From Panopea generosa (lineage: Eukaryota; Mollusca; Bivalvia; Adapedonta; Hiatellidae), in assembly GCA_029582155.1 (NCBI GenBank), contig CM055898.1:32911967-32975966 (forward strand): a stretch of DNA of 64,000 bases. The letters run 5' to 3'. Positions 48,199-59,815 of the stretch are shown piece by piece (position 1 is the first letter of the stretch; each line of letters begins with the position of its first letter). A program made the position numbers and the translations under genes. Under the pieces are notes generated by a model. It ran no database searches, had not been told where the DNA came from, and was given only the letters and a program-made list of their open reading frames with translations.

Positions 48199-48491
48199 AA
48201 TCAGCTGGGCCCAATTAGCTCAGTCGGTAACGCGTCTGACTATAAATCCAAAGGTCGTGAGTTCTAATCCCCTCCCGGCCGCAGTCTCTATGACGATTGA
48301 TATACGACATTGCGTCTTATTATCATTCGTCTTGCACCGCTGATTCCAGTGGGGAAGTTATCAGATACTTGCAAAGATGGGGTGTGTTTGAGGACTGGTT
48401 AACCTTCATGGATCCCAGGAAACATTGGTGAGGTTACCTGATCGTCTGTTAGCCCTTGATGACATACAAATGACGCTTAATATTCAATCAG
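48199..48491 (+). mobile_element. SINE-1 complete copy, forward, in R1 copy e
   Basis: Head GGGCCCAATTAGCTCAGTCG with box A and box B GGTCGTGAGTTCTAATCC. Body and tail match the other SINE-1 copies (TGATTGATATACGACATTG, CGCTTAATATTCAATCA). AATCAG at 48199-48204 and 48486-48491 is a possible short target duplication. A hydrophobic 120-codon ORF (47981-48343) runs into the tRNA head and is not a gene. Confidence 0.9.
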
Positions 48492-49060
48492 TTGACTTTA
48501 TCGCATTAACTTTAGCTTTGGTACCTGTTGTATTATTTGTTTTGTGCAGTTTCACTTATACTTTTAACAGCTGCATCGAAGAAAATACATGAGAAACATA
48601 CATTGCAATATGAGGTCAGGGTCATATTAGAGCAATATGTTATGAAACTATTTCATTTATCCATTTCAACCTCAGAGAAAACAAAGACAGATGTAAACAA
48701 ATAGCTAGTAAAGCATTCATTTTACGAATTGTTAAGACATGAAATCGCAAGTATGTTTTACGGTTTTTAAAACAAATAAATAAATACGTAATTATTTGCA
48801 TTTGGAAGACAACGGAAAAAGTTATTATATAAAGGCAAACGCTACGTAAACAACAAATTTATGAATAAATCAAGAGATCTAACCACAAAACAACGGACAT
48901 CACGCATCGTTGAATATGCGTTCGATGCTATCTCAGCTATATTTAAACAGATCACAGCAGCAAAACAATTACCAACACGTGCCGTTATCCACTTTATAGG
49001 AATAATTGGTCTTCAGAATATTTAGAAGCCGTACGTTGACTTCCAAATCTTTTATTTCCA

Positions 49061-49319
49061 GATAATGACGGTTCATTATCTTTTTTTATGATATATAGCT
49101 ATATTCGTTCGTAGGAAGTACAAATACAGTGGCTTGGCCATTATTTATTAGAGACATTTCAATGTGAATATAACATCAATGTTAGAAGTTGGTTTCGTGC
49201 AAGAGGTGCTAGAAACAGAAGTATAATTAGTAGTAGAAGTTGGAGATGTAGGGATGGTTTTATCAATTCTTATAGAAGTAGTAGAAACAACAACAGTAGT
49301 GATTGTGATTATAAAGACT
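49061..49319. other. R1-minisatellite junction
   Basis: R1 homology fades near 49060. GTAGAAGT-type low-complexity blocks at 49220-49310 lead into the array. Confidence 0.4.
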
Positions 49320-50610
49320 AGTGGTGGTGATGGTGGTGGTAATAATAAAATAGAGGTGGTGGTGGTTATTTTTGGATGATGGTAAAAAAAGATAATGGTG
49401 GTTGTGTTGATGAAGATTATAGTAAAAATTGTGGTGGTGGTGGTTATAATGAAAATAGTGGTAGTCTGGTGATAGTGATAATATCGAAAATAGTGGTGGT
49501 GGTTGTGGTAATAATAAAGATAATGGTGGCGGTGGTGATGATGATAATGATGAAACTAATGCTGGTAGTAGCGGTAGTTATATTGAAAATAGTGTCGGTG
49601 GTGTCGGTAATGATGAAAATAGTGATGGTGAAAATAGTGGATAAATTAAATATAATGGTACTGGTGGTGGTATTAATTAACAATTGGTAGTGGTGGTAGT
49701 GGTTGTAATAATGAAAATAGTGCTGGTGATGGTGGTAATAATGGTTATACTGGTGGTAATTATGAAAATAGTGGTGGTGGTGTTGATCATAATGAAAATA
49801 GTGGTTATGATGTTTATATTGAAAAAGGTGGTGGTGGTGATAGTAATAATAAAAAAGTGGTAATGGTGATGGAAATAATGAAATTGTGGTAGCGGTGGTA
49901 ATAATGAAATAAGTGGCGGTGGTGGTAATGAAGAAAATAGTGGTTGTGTTGGTGTTTATAATAACAACATTTTGGTTGTGATGGTGGTGTTGGAAATAAT
50001 GAAAAAAGTGATGATGGTGGTGGTGGTAATATTAAAAATAGTCGTGCTGATGGTGATGGTTAATATGAAAATAGGGGTTTTGATGGTGGTGGTGATAATG
50101 AAAATAGTGGTGGTGGTAAAAATGAAAATAATGGTGGTGGTCGTGATATTGATAATGAAATTAGCGGTGGCGGTGGTGGAAATAAAGGAAACAAAATAGT
50201 GGTTGTGTTGGTGTTTATAATAACAACATTTTGGTGGTGATGGTGGTCTTTGAAATAATGAAAACAGTGTTGATGGTGGTGGCAATATTGGAAATAGTCG
50301 TGCTGATGGTGATGGTAAAAATGAAAATAGTGGTGTTGATGGTGATGGTTATAATGCAAGTAGTGGTGTTAGTAAAAATGAAAATAGTGGTGGTGGTAAA
50401 ATTGAAAATAATGGTGGTGGTAATGATATTGATAATGAAATAAGTGGTCGTGGTGGTAATAATGCAAATAGTTGTGGTAATAACAAAACGGTGGTGGTGG
50501 TGATTATGGTAATGATGAAAATTTTGGTGATGGTTGTGGTTATGAAAAAAACAATGGTGTTAATGGTGAAGATGGTAATAATGAAAATAGTGGTAGTTGT
50601 TGTGGTATTA
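49320..50610. repeat. GGT-type minisatellite, C-depleted on + strand (R1-associated)
   Basis: About 1.3 kb of imperfect units built on AATGAAAATAGTGGTGGTGG. The plus strand has very few cytosines throughout. A 259-bp higher-order copy is visible: TGGTTGTGTTGGTGTTTATA at 49941 recurs at 50200, and the following ~240 bp align (TAGTCGTGCTGATGGTGATG in both). Stops are rare because most units are multiples of three, giving several Val/Met-rich ORFs (+) and Thr/Ile-rich ORFs (-) of 70-109 codons. None is a gene. Confidence 0.93.
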
Positions 50611-51219
50611 ACTGACTGGCTGCTTAAGACAGATTTGACTGTATACATTCTGATTTTATACTTGATACATCCTTATTTTGTATGTTTGACCGTCGGTTCT
50701 TAAATAAAAGTAGTATAACAGGAACAAACGCTATAAATGTTATAAAAATGCTATAAAAAGTAAAATTATTTTCAAAATGGATAAACTGCTTGCCATAAAC
50801 ATTGATGGATACAATTCGAATGTTTTGGTTTGTCAAAACCACCAACACGTAACAATATCGATATTAAAATTGTAGTAATAAACTTGAAATAACGTCCCCA
50901 TTATAAAAACAGACAGCATTTGAATCAAGTGACTCATATACTACGTCACAAAATATTTTGTAATTTTAAGCGGGAAAACTATTTAGTCTAACCTAGTCGC
51001 TTAGCTTAAGTTAAGATATCCCTTTTCAATAGATATCCTTTCTGTAATTCGGGGTCAGTGAGTATATATAGGCATGATATTTATTGGAAAATTAAAGTTT
51101 TTAAATTAGCCAATTTTGAATATTTTGAAAATTCTGATATATTCCCTTTAACTTAAACTAGTTTCATGTAGGATTGTTTAAGACGACGTGTGATAACTAT
51201 ACAGTTAAATAAAACATTC
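50611..51219. other. Unassigned stretch between two R1 copies
   Basis: Separates an inverted R1 copy from a direct one. A near-palindrome GGTTTGTCAAAACC is at about 50828. No gene seen. Confidence 0.35.
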
Positions 51220-53230
51220 CGTTAATCATTGCTATATTTAGCAGAATATTCTTTAACTAAACACATTAAAAGCTCGTAATGGTTAACATTGTAATGTTAA
51301 TAATAGTAATCATACATTATGAGCGAATCACATACTGGTTATTGCTATATTTTTTTAATAAATAGTCAATATATATAACCCTCATAATCAAAATCAATAA
51401 TAGTTGCCCACACGTAAAACACCATTCATTAATTCATTCATTTAAAAGTGACCATGGGGTTTATGATGCAAATGTGCCCAATCAAAGTGGCAATTATTTA
51501 AGATCAACATACTATAAATAGTAATACTGTTAGTAAAAACAACACCCTTAAACCTTTACCGCCGTGGAACTGTCAATCACCTAGTGTATACATTAAAATA
51601 ATAACTTTATCGGTAAATATTTGTTTTTAGCAGCGATTTTTAACATTATGTTGTCCAGGATTTTTAGATATCGACGGAGTCAAGGTTATACAAGCTCTGT
51701 GTTCATACTTAAAGCAAGCGATATAAATAATGTCCGCCGTCACGATACGATCGGAAATAAAACAAAACACATAAATAATAATAAAGCGGCATCTTCATCG
51801 GTACGTGTTCGTTTATCGATGGTATGGCATTCTAAGACTTCTGCAAGGAAATTACTTTCCACTGAATAATTAAATTAGGTTTGGATGCTTTAAAAACTCA
51901 AGAACTATGTCAAACGCAATAAAATGTCAAGGAAAATAATTTGATTATTTTGTTTTGCAAAATTATTTGTTTCCCATACATTAAGCATATGCGTGCAAGG
52001 AGTTCGACTCGCTAAAATATAGCTATCCTTAATAAAACTTGTAAACTTGCTAACACAAACAAACAAACAAACAAACAAACAACAGCAGCATTTTCATTCC
52101 TCACAAGATTAGCAAATAACACACGTAGGCATTCATGAACGTTAGAGTTAAATAAACACAGATCCAACATGCACATATCCGCTCACTCAGGTATGTATGT
52201 TCAGTATGTATATGTTCAAAATACTATGAATCGATGAGCCGTAAAACACCATTCATTCATTCAAAACACGGAGCTCGCACGTTATATACAGGGCGAACTG
52301 TGGAGGTACATAACTGATTGAATTAACGTTGTTAGACTTCAGAGTCGGTTATAAAATTTACATACATATGACTCAACTTGAAATTAAACGAATCACTACT
52401 AATTAATCCTCATATACTGTATTTTTCTGGTGTTGAATTCAATTCACTAATCAAAGTTATCAAACAGATATACTTCAAGTACATTATTAGAAATAATTAT
52501 CATATTTCAGTGACAAAGATAAATAAAACGTATAATTCGCAATAAAAGTATTGTGGTATGTATGAATTGCATGTGCACTATCTTCACTGTCTTAACTAAC
52601 CAGTGGTAGGTACAATGTGTCACATGTACTCTCTATAAATAATTCACCTACCCCGTTCAAATCCAAACAGTAAAATAAAACAAAAATAGATATACAACAT
52701 TATAGTCACTGATATTAAGCTTGGAGAAGCAAAGGTGCTTGTATTAAGCACTGTTGACTCCTTTTCTGTATGTATGTATGTATGTATTGTACTCGTCACA
52801 TTTTGCTATATGTTGAGTATATTTATGCTGTATTGCATTGGAGAATACGTATCCTCCAAATGCTACACATATAGATCACACATGTACTTATCTCGGGAAT
52901 AATAATCATCGTTAATGAAGAAAAAAACAACTTTAGACGAAAATGAAAACAACAACTTGAATAATGTAGATCGACAGAACTTATTGTACCGAACATCTCG
53001 GTACAATTAGGACTAACTGGGTACAGTTTCCGAGAACAGCCATTATCCTTATCATATTGAAACCATATTAAATCACACAATGCCACATTTTTCAATAAGT
53101 TTTGTTGGACATAAAAAAAGCCTTAAGAAGACATTTAATGTAAGGAAAACTGATTAAAAGAGTGTTAATATAATATGTTGTCATGTAGCGACCAATCGCC
53201 TGCCCAGTACTATTAAAATATATTTAACTT
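51220..53230 (+). repeat. R1 dispersed repeat, copy g
   Basis: Collinear with about 3790-5460 of copy a: GCTCGTAATGGTTAACATTG (51273), CGTGTTCGTTTATCGATGG (51803), GCATTCTAAGACTTCTGCAA (51827), TTTTGTTTTGCAAAATTATT (51949), GTGCAAGGAGTTCGA (51993), CTTAACTAACCAGTGGTAGG (52592) and GGGTACAGTTTCCGAGAAC (53018). Small simple repeats lie inside: (AAAC)n at 52057-52082 and (GTAT)n at 52768-52789. Confidence 0.8.
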
Positions 53231-53261
53231 CGCCATTACATCTCTTTTATACGCAAGGTGG

Positions 53262-53620
53262 GTATTTAAGACATAAAGCCTCGCTTTTGTACTACATATA
53301 GAGAAATACACTTCTGTAACACTGAAGTGTGTCAATGGTTCTTAAATCGTCTTGTTTCCATTGACAGTCAATAGATGGTCAAAATATGCAGATAAAATAT
53401 ATGCTTCTTCGCAATTTCGATGGTTTGATCACTACCCTATATGTTTGACAATTCTCCTCATGTGTTGGTGTGTTTCATCACGCATCTTTCAACTGTTACA
53501 GTTATAAAATCATTCAATAGTATGCAATGACATACAAACTCGAAAGAACTCATGAAAATTATCTTATTTTCTCATAACTTATGTACAAAGAAATATAACC
53601 ATCTTAAGAACTTTTGACAA
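53262..53620 (+). mobile_element. MITE-2 degenerate copy
   Basis: ATATAGAGAAATACACTTCTG, TTGTTTCCATTGACAGTC and CTTCGCAATTTCGATGGTTT (split blocks from 53296 to 53430), then CATCACGCATC, follow the MITE-2 order. Inverted termini are lost. Confidence 0.55.
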
Positions 53621-54728
53621 AAAAAAATGTCCAATTGATTTACATTTAGCGTCGAAAATAAAGCGTTAATCTAACAATCTTAGATATTTACGACGAAATA
53701 CTAAACAACATGCAGAGAAAGTCATTGGCATTAAGTTGGTTAAATATGATGATACGAGTATTGTAGAACAAATATGAAAGTTGGGCAAACAAATAATTGG
53801 AATGTTCACAAAATGACGGCCAACAGTCAAAAAGATTGGTAACTTTTAATGTTTTAATTATAAATCTTATAAATCTATTTACGAAATTGAAAATGCTGCT
53901 TATTGACTTCTTTTACCAAGTTTTAGTCAGATATGTATTGAAGTATATGTCCTGCTTTAAGCATTAATTCAGAAAAAGTCGTTTCTGCTTACACGATGCA
54001 AAATACTTATGTTATATTGATAAAGTTGTGTTTCAAACCATTCTATATTCATATTCGTGACCTCTTCATTGGGCATATACGCTCAAACTTCGTCGTTATG
54101 TGTTGCATGAATGCATATCAGTCAACTATTATTTTTAGCTTAGGATTCCGTTTACCATGAAAACAATATTACCGAGAACCTTGTTTCAGTTTTTGCCGTA
54201 ACAATTCAGTTAAACACGTGAACACAGCTTAGGCGTGTTCTTTGCTGTTCTTTTAACTGACTTAAACATAGGTAATAAAAGTTAAACTGCCGGCAGAGGT
54301 TAATGTAGTTGATAAATATTTGTGTATTTTGTTCCGATTAAGTAACTTGTGAATCAATAATAGGCAATCTAACATATTAAGTATTTAAATTCCCGAGTCA
54401 GCTTAAAATAGTAAAAAACGGGCACCTTAAAACAGGAGGAGTTATCTCCCTTGAAAGCACATAAGATCTTTGCCCCTTAATTTTTATATTAACCTGTGAC
54501 ATAATTCTATCCACTTCTTGCTGCCAATCTACATTGTAAACAATTAATGACTGCATATACAGTGTGTGTTTTAAATGTTTAAACCAATTCTGTTTCATGT
54601 TATAAATACTGAGCCAAACAGAACTCAGCAAAGTGATATATTGTGTTCCGAGTAGACCATGTGACTGCATCGGCGGGGAAGTTTGCTACTCGAGTAATTT
54701 AATCATGTTTACGCAACATGGTCCTACT
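53621..54728. other. Unassigned AT-rich stretch
   Basis: No recognisable gene. A 90-codon minus-strand ORF at 54398-54670 has no domain. It is not seen elsewhere in the window. Confidence 0.4.
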
Positions 54729-54955
54729 TGGCCGCGTGATCTAAGTCGCCGTCTCAAAATAACTTACCTCTCACCGCTAAGGGCGTAAGGTCCTGCTCGC
54801 TCCAAAAAATTGATGTGAGAATGTCTCCAGTTACTTGCGGGAGAACGGTGGATCTACTCAGTCTGAGGTCTTCTTCCACCAGGTAAACTGGATATGCCAT
54901 ATATAACCTGTTATGAGTTGAAAATGGCGTAAAACCCAATAAAAAAAGATAAAGC
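54729..54955 (+). mobile_element. SINE-3, head degenerate, 3' domain clear
   Basis: A head-like stretch GGCCGCGTGATCTAAGTCGC may derive from a tRNA but has no good box B. The body contains CTACTCAGTCTGAGGTC and CTTCCACCAGGTAAACTGG. The 3' end ATATGCCATATATAACCTG with GTTGAAAATGGCGTAAAAC matches 36938-37080 and 18185-18250. It abuts MITE-2 at 54960. Confidence 0.65.
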
Positions 54956-54959
54956 AACA

Positions 54960-55375
54960 CAACAATTAACTTTGTACAGTTCCGCATATAGAAAAATGCA
55001 CTTCTGAAACACTGTATACATAAACAATGGTTCTGAAAGTGCCTTGTTCCCATAGATAGTCCGCTATTGGTCCAGTTATGCAGAATAAAACATGGGGTTG
55101 ACCAGGTTGCTTTTTCGCAATTTCGATGGTTTTATTGCACCCCCCTCATTTTTGACAATTCTTCTTATTTGTTGCAGTGTACCATTTGTAAACTGTTATA
55201 GCTTCATCAAAAGTTCCAAATTTCATCCAAACACAAATCATGAAAATGTTCTTATTAACACAGTGAAATATGACATTTTATGCTTTTTCCAAAAAAAATG
55301 TCCAACTTTTATTTCTTTGGCGTAAGATTCTGCTACCGTCATGTAAGGGAGATAATGCTTTAGTTAGACCTTTAA
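54960..55375 (+). mobile_element. MITE-2 copy, truncated left end
   Basis: GCACTTCTGAAACACTG, CATGGGGTTGACCAGGTTGC, TTTTGACAATTCTTCTTATT and CTGCTACCGTCATGTAAGGG align in order with 18437-18857. The left terminus is replaced by SINE-3 junction sequence; the right end is degenerate (TTTAGTTAGACC). ORFs on both strands are not conserved. Confidence 0.7.
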
Positions 55376-55479
55376 TAATATTAATACATCTATAGCGCTA
55401 ATTTATAAATTAAATGCTGGCATAATCATGTAAGGACCAAGAACTTTACAGGTTTGTACTGATATAGCTTATCTCGTCC

Positions 55480-55750
55480 TTCATTTACTCACGAATCAAA
55501 TATCACAATAATAAACACCACATCAATCCTCCTATACTCCTCTATAAAGTCTAGAATTCTCGTTGTCGTCATGATTAATCGACGGAGCAGGCAATACAAA
55601 CTAATATTTCCCTACATATTTGACCTCTAAACTAAATACTCTACAAAAAAAAAACTGATAATGAGTAATGAAATTTGAACTCATTTAAATTTAGCACATT
55701 CAACATGTTCATGACATTGTTGCACTTTGATTTATTATACCAAATAGGCA
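55480..55750 (+). repeat. R1 dispersed repeat fragment
   Basis: TATAAAGTCTAGAATTCTCG matches 2190-2206 of copy a (ATGAAGTCTGGAATTCTCG), and downstream TGTTCATGACATTG matches the 2450 and 42745 regions. Confidence 0.6.
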
Positions 55751-56914
55751 AAAACAAATAATGAATGCAATACTTTTTTGTGTAATTTAAGATGAAATAA
55801 ACGCTGGTTTAACTGAGCCAAATTGGTTTTCATCTTGTTTTAGGTTCAATACGATCTTTTTTTATTTTTTTTTTACTTCACGTGTACTATAATTGTGCTT
55901 TTTAATCATCATAAATGTCTTCCAGTCGTTAATAATTGTTTTTGATAGTCTTCCGTTTAGTTAAAATTAATCGTACTTTGATCCTTACAAAGATGTAACT
56001 TATAATGGCAGTTTTTATAAGTACTACAAGAAACATGTCCACAGGCCAGCGAATACAGTTTTTGCTTTTTCGTCGAATATACTGTTCCAGTTAGTCACAA
56101 ACTGGTTTTATAAAATTACGTCACAGTATTGACAAAAAAAAAGTATTTAAACCGAGAAGATCTTGTGTTTCAATCTATAGAAATTGACATAATGCCAATT
56201 AAATATAAAATGTATATATCGTTACTCATTATCATTGCAATAAACGTTTGTTCTGTATAATAAAATAAATATTACAATCTGTTGAAAGTGACGTTTAAGG
56301 AGATTTAAATGACTCCTTTTGGTAAAATAAAACAAAAATAGCTTAATCAGCACAATAAGCGAAAGAAAATGAATGAATGTGGTTTTACGGCGTACCAACA
56401 CATTTTAGATTATGCAACGACAACAGGAAGAAAGATTCCAGGTTCACTCTACATGTACAAAAACAACAAATTAACATACAGATTAAAAAAAAATACATAA
56501 ACAAATGAATATGCAGAATGAACCTAGAACCTTGATATCTGCAGAACTGCAGAGTTTCAGCAAATTCTTTTGTATTACTCAAATTGTCGCTTCTTACAAC
56601 ATGCATGAGCCCGGTGGTCCTATTATTGCCATCATTCATATGGCTTCCTGAAACCACACAAGGGTTGATAATTTAACCACAATAGTGAACATGACAAAAA
56701 TAATTAAATGAACATGACACCCATTCGGATGATTACTACCCCTCTGCAGAAATCTGCAGTTCGAAAGAAAAAGAATACTAGTAATTTAAATCTACATTAC
56801 AAGTAATAAACATACTTGTGCTATATTAGCCCGGCATGACGTTTAGAATATTTTTGTGAAAATTTGTATGGTAATCATTTTTAGCAAAAAAACATTTGTG
56901 TATAATATGTACTC
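55751..56914. other. Unassigned stretch; possible SINE tail at 56366-56400
   Basis: GAATGAATGTGGTTTTACGGC at about 56369 resembles (GAAT)n SINE tails also seen reversed at 51408-51442 and 52235-52262 (CGTAAAACACCATTCATT). No gene is supported; the 90-codon ORF 56385-56657 has no domain. Confidence 0.4.
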
Positions 56915-58085
56915 CACCTTACGACCAACCCCATATTAAGATCACCCCGCTATTACGGGCATTTATTTTAGGGACGGATTTTTCTTCTTTATTCAATGAT
57001 TGTTAACTCCGATAATACGGGCACTCCGCTATTCCGGTATTAAGACCACCAAATCTGTCCCGATCACGGTCTTTGTTATATTTTCACACCCTTAATAAGA
57101 CCACGTGTGTGTTCAAAGACGCCTCCATGAAAAATTTACGACACAATAAACAAGCCGATTTGTGTTTGTCGTTAAAGGTAATGACGTTTTCAGGTAATCA
57201 AAACCTTATAGGACACCGGAGAGAGTGTTGTAAAAACAAACTTTGAGGTCGTTAGAACATGCAACCTGTCAAAAACAGGTGGCTATGGAGAATGAAAACC
57301 AGTAAGTTGGCATCTTTTAATTTCCATATTGTTATTTGAGTGATATCGATGGTCTTTTTCATGATGTGGTGAATCGCATTTGTAAACTTTAGTGTAAAAG
57401 TAAAACACGTCTGTAAAAACGGAGAAACCAATTTACAATGAACTAACTCTTGAAGAAAATGATAGTCTTATTAATAATATCAATTTTAAATGATGACTGA
57501 GAATGAAACTGTTGTTACAATTATTACATTTCCATAACATCGTACTGTTTCTTTTTTGTTTTCTGGGTTCTGACAATGATGCAATGAAAGATAAAATACG
57601 TTCGTTCATTGATAAGGATAAAATGCCATCAATGAAAGGAAACGACCCTACTAAGAACCCCACGAGAAGAACTTTATCTATTCATGCATAATGTTGAAAT
57701 ATTTTTTTGTGTTGTCTTCACTTGTTATTATTTTATGTATGTAAATAATAGATAAACCATACAACATATTTATTTTAATTATCCCCGTGTTATTACATGT
57801 GCATACATTTAAAATACATGTTATGGTTACCGTAAAAATAAGTAAAAACAGCAACAAATCCATAATTAGAAAAAAATGTTTTTTTATTATTATTTTTATC
57901 ATCGGTATAACAGTAAATCGACACATATGCACAATATAGTATACATCAATAATTATTTACTATTACGGCCAAAAAGGCCTTTAGTTTTTGCAAATGACTC
58001 TGAAACTCGAAAATAAGACCACCCTGCTATTAAGATACATTTGCCTGGTTCCAAAGGTGTTCTTATTAGAGGGGTTTTTTCTGTA
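56915..58085. mobile_element. pogo-like TIR element, non-autonomous
   Basis: The left end has ACCCCATATTAAGATCACCC and CGCTATTACGGGCATTTATT, then CTCCGCTATTCCGG and TAAGACCACC. The right end has ATAAGACCACCCTGCTATTA and TGTTCTTATTAGAGGGGTTT. The ends are roughly inverted (CCCC-TATTAAGA-CACC against its complement). This style of AAGACCACC-containing end is seen in pogo/Tigger-like elements of invertebrates, to my recollection. A short ORF inside (57503-57691, 62 codons) has a hydrophobic start and a Lys/Asp-rich end and no known domain. No transposase is present. Confidence 0.5.
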
Positions 58086-59635
58086 TTTTCATAACAAAAA
58101 GACATACACTATAATACAATATTCGATTCATCTCACATGTGAAAAACAAAACTTAAATTTTTTTAAAATTTCCCTCATATTCTGGCAATATCAAATGATT
58201 AAACGGATGGAGTGATATTAATGCATCTGCATCGTAACTAATGCAAAAATAAGGACTTCCCACTCCCGTTGAAACGCGACAGAAATATGCCAGTTCTTAA
58301 GAAACGAAGTTTGATCTTGTGTATGCATAGAAACCTTATTGATCATTAACCATACTATCGTTCATTATGACCTAGATATTTCATTGCTGAACAAGTCAAT
58401 ACAGATTGCAATATCATGGCGGAAAAATTTACATTTGAGATGGTAAGTGATAGAATATTTACATCAAATGTCTGGAATGGATTACTACATGTCTAAACAG
58501 CGTTTAATGGTAGTGTTTTAGTTGTTACTATCGTTTATTGCCAAGGAGATGCATATTAACTATATACTATTATGGTAAAAATGAGCTTACACTAATTCCA
58601 TTTGAATATCGTTTGTAGAATAGAATGTCATGTTGTATAACCTGTATGCTTGAAAATATTAATTGAGTTTCTTGTCGTAATATAGACTAGGCACATGTGA
58701 CCTTTATGAATGTCACTTCTTCCGTAAGACTGTTTTTCATTTATAGTTTGAGTGTGTATTCAGTAGGTGTTTTATTTCGATATTTGGTTTCTTTGAATTT
58801 CACGACTCCTATTCGACAAAACCACATTTTTATTTTATATTTTCGCTCGGTGAAAATCGAACCACAGCATTTCGATCGTGTTACCGACCGACTAATAAAA
58901 GACAACGAATCCCACATTACATGCCACCTTATTACAATATGACATTCAAAGTGATTACTCAGACAAGTGTTGATATTCCCAAGCTATCAGTTCAATAGAT
59001 TGATGAGAAATAAAATAAATACTATCAACCATAAGGCTTTTGTGCAGCTGAAGCAACTTTATAAGATATATAACACTATCGTCAAGTCAAAGAAGTATCT
59101 CCATCTAAAAACAGTCTCATCTAACTGCTGTGTTTTGAACACAATTAAAATAACCGTATTCGAACACTAGTATCTCTACTTAAAACCACCATTAGATACT
59201 CTGTGAATATTTAGGCCTCAAATAGCAATGTTGTGAGAAAATAAGTTGGAAAAATTAAAAGACTGAAGAGCAAAACTAATTAAATCTTTGCTTCTTCGTA
59301 CTATTTCAGCATATTTGTGGCATTCTTTAATATTCTGAAATATATATTATCTAAATAATTACTGTTTTTTAATCAAAATGCACAACCATACGTAAGTTTC
59401 GGTATTGTATCGGCTCTAGATACACGTATGACATTAAGTTAATGATAAAAAAAGCTAACTTTCTTATCTTGTTTTTTCAATTTTATTCTAACAATTCCAT
59501 CACCTTAAAATATAAATTTTAGGAAATTCATTAATATCAGTCGGAATATATGAATCGATAAACATAATACCATATCAGGGTAAAATTCTTTAAATATTCA
59601 AAAAGATGTGTTTTAAAGGCGTTAAGTAAAATCTA
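58086..59635. other. Unassigned stretch; weak tRNA-like trace
   Basis: On the minus strand at about 58850-58900, GGTCGGTAACACGATCG and GTGGTTCGATTTTC resemble box A and box B of a SINE head, but the body matches no SINE here. Otherwise nothing is recognised; ORFs at 58697-58942 and 58967-59170 lack domains. Confidence 0.35.
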
Positions 59636-59815
59636 TCACAGGCGACAGTGTTTAGACCACCGACTTTACCAGACCTCCGAAAGCAAAGTAATAAAAATTC
59701 CCCCTTCCACACCCAACCCACCCCTCAGCACAATCTTCATTTTTAAAAAATAGAAATTAATATTTTATATTAAAATTGGTTGTTTTCAACACCCATATTG
59801 TCGCCTGTGTTAAGT
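59636..59815. mobile_element. Small TIR element (~180 bp)
   Basis: CACAGGCGACAGTGTTT near 59637 is mirrored by ATATTGTCGCCTGTG near 59796, giving inverted ends of about 13 bp. The interior is C-rich in one part (CCCCCTTCCACACCC) and non-coding. Target duplications are not clear. Confidence 0.5.

Larger units (their letters stand above)
42600..49060 (-). repeat. R1 dispersed repeat, copy e (inverted), with three nested insertions
   Basis: This copy is the reverse complement of 11590-15970 and of 490-2480. SINE-2 (43181-43498), a Tc1-like element (44699-45606) and SINE-1 (48199-48491) interrupt it. Homology resumes exactly across the Tc1 element: CACTGCAAAGCGCTTACACT before it and CAGTTATATGTTCTCAACAA after it join the matches at 1075-1010 of copy a. 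Other anchors are TTCACTGACATTC at 44391, ACATGTATATATTGTAACAT at 46240, CAAATCTTAGGT-type blocks at 46650-46720, CCAACCAATCAAAATAG at 47426 and AACAATTACCAACACGTGCC at 48965. No conserved coding frame. Confidence 0.82.

Noticed and set aside
47981-48343. 120-codon hydrophobic ORF resembling a membrane protein
   Set aside because: Its second half is the translated tRNA-like head and body of SINE-1, and the first half is AT-rich DNA that commonly encodes Phe/Ile/Tyr runs.
49376-50703. Several overlapping ORFs on both strands, 70-109 codons
   Set aside because: All follow from the GGT-type minisatellite, whose C-poor plus strand lacks most stop combinations.
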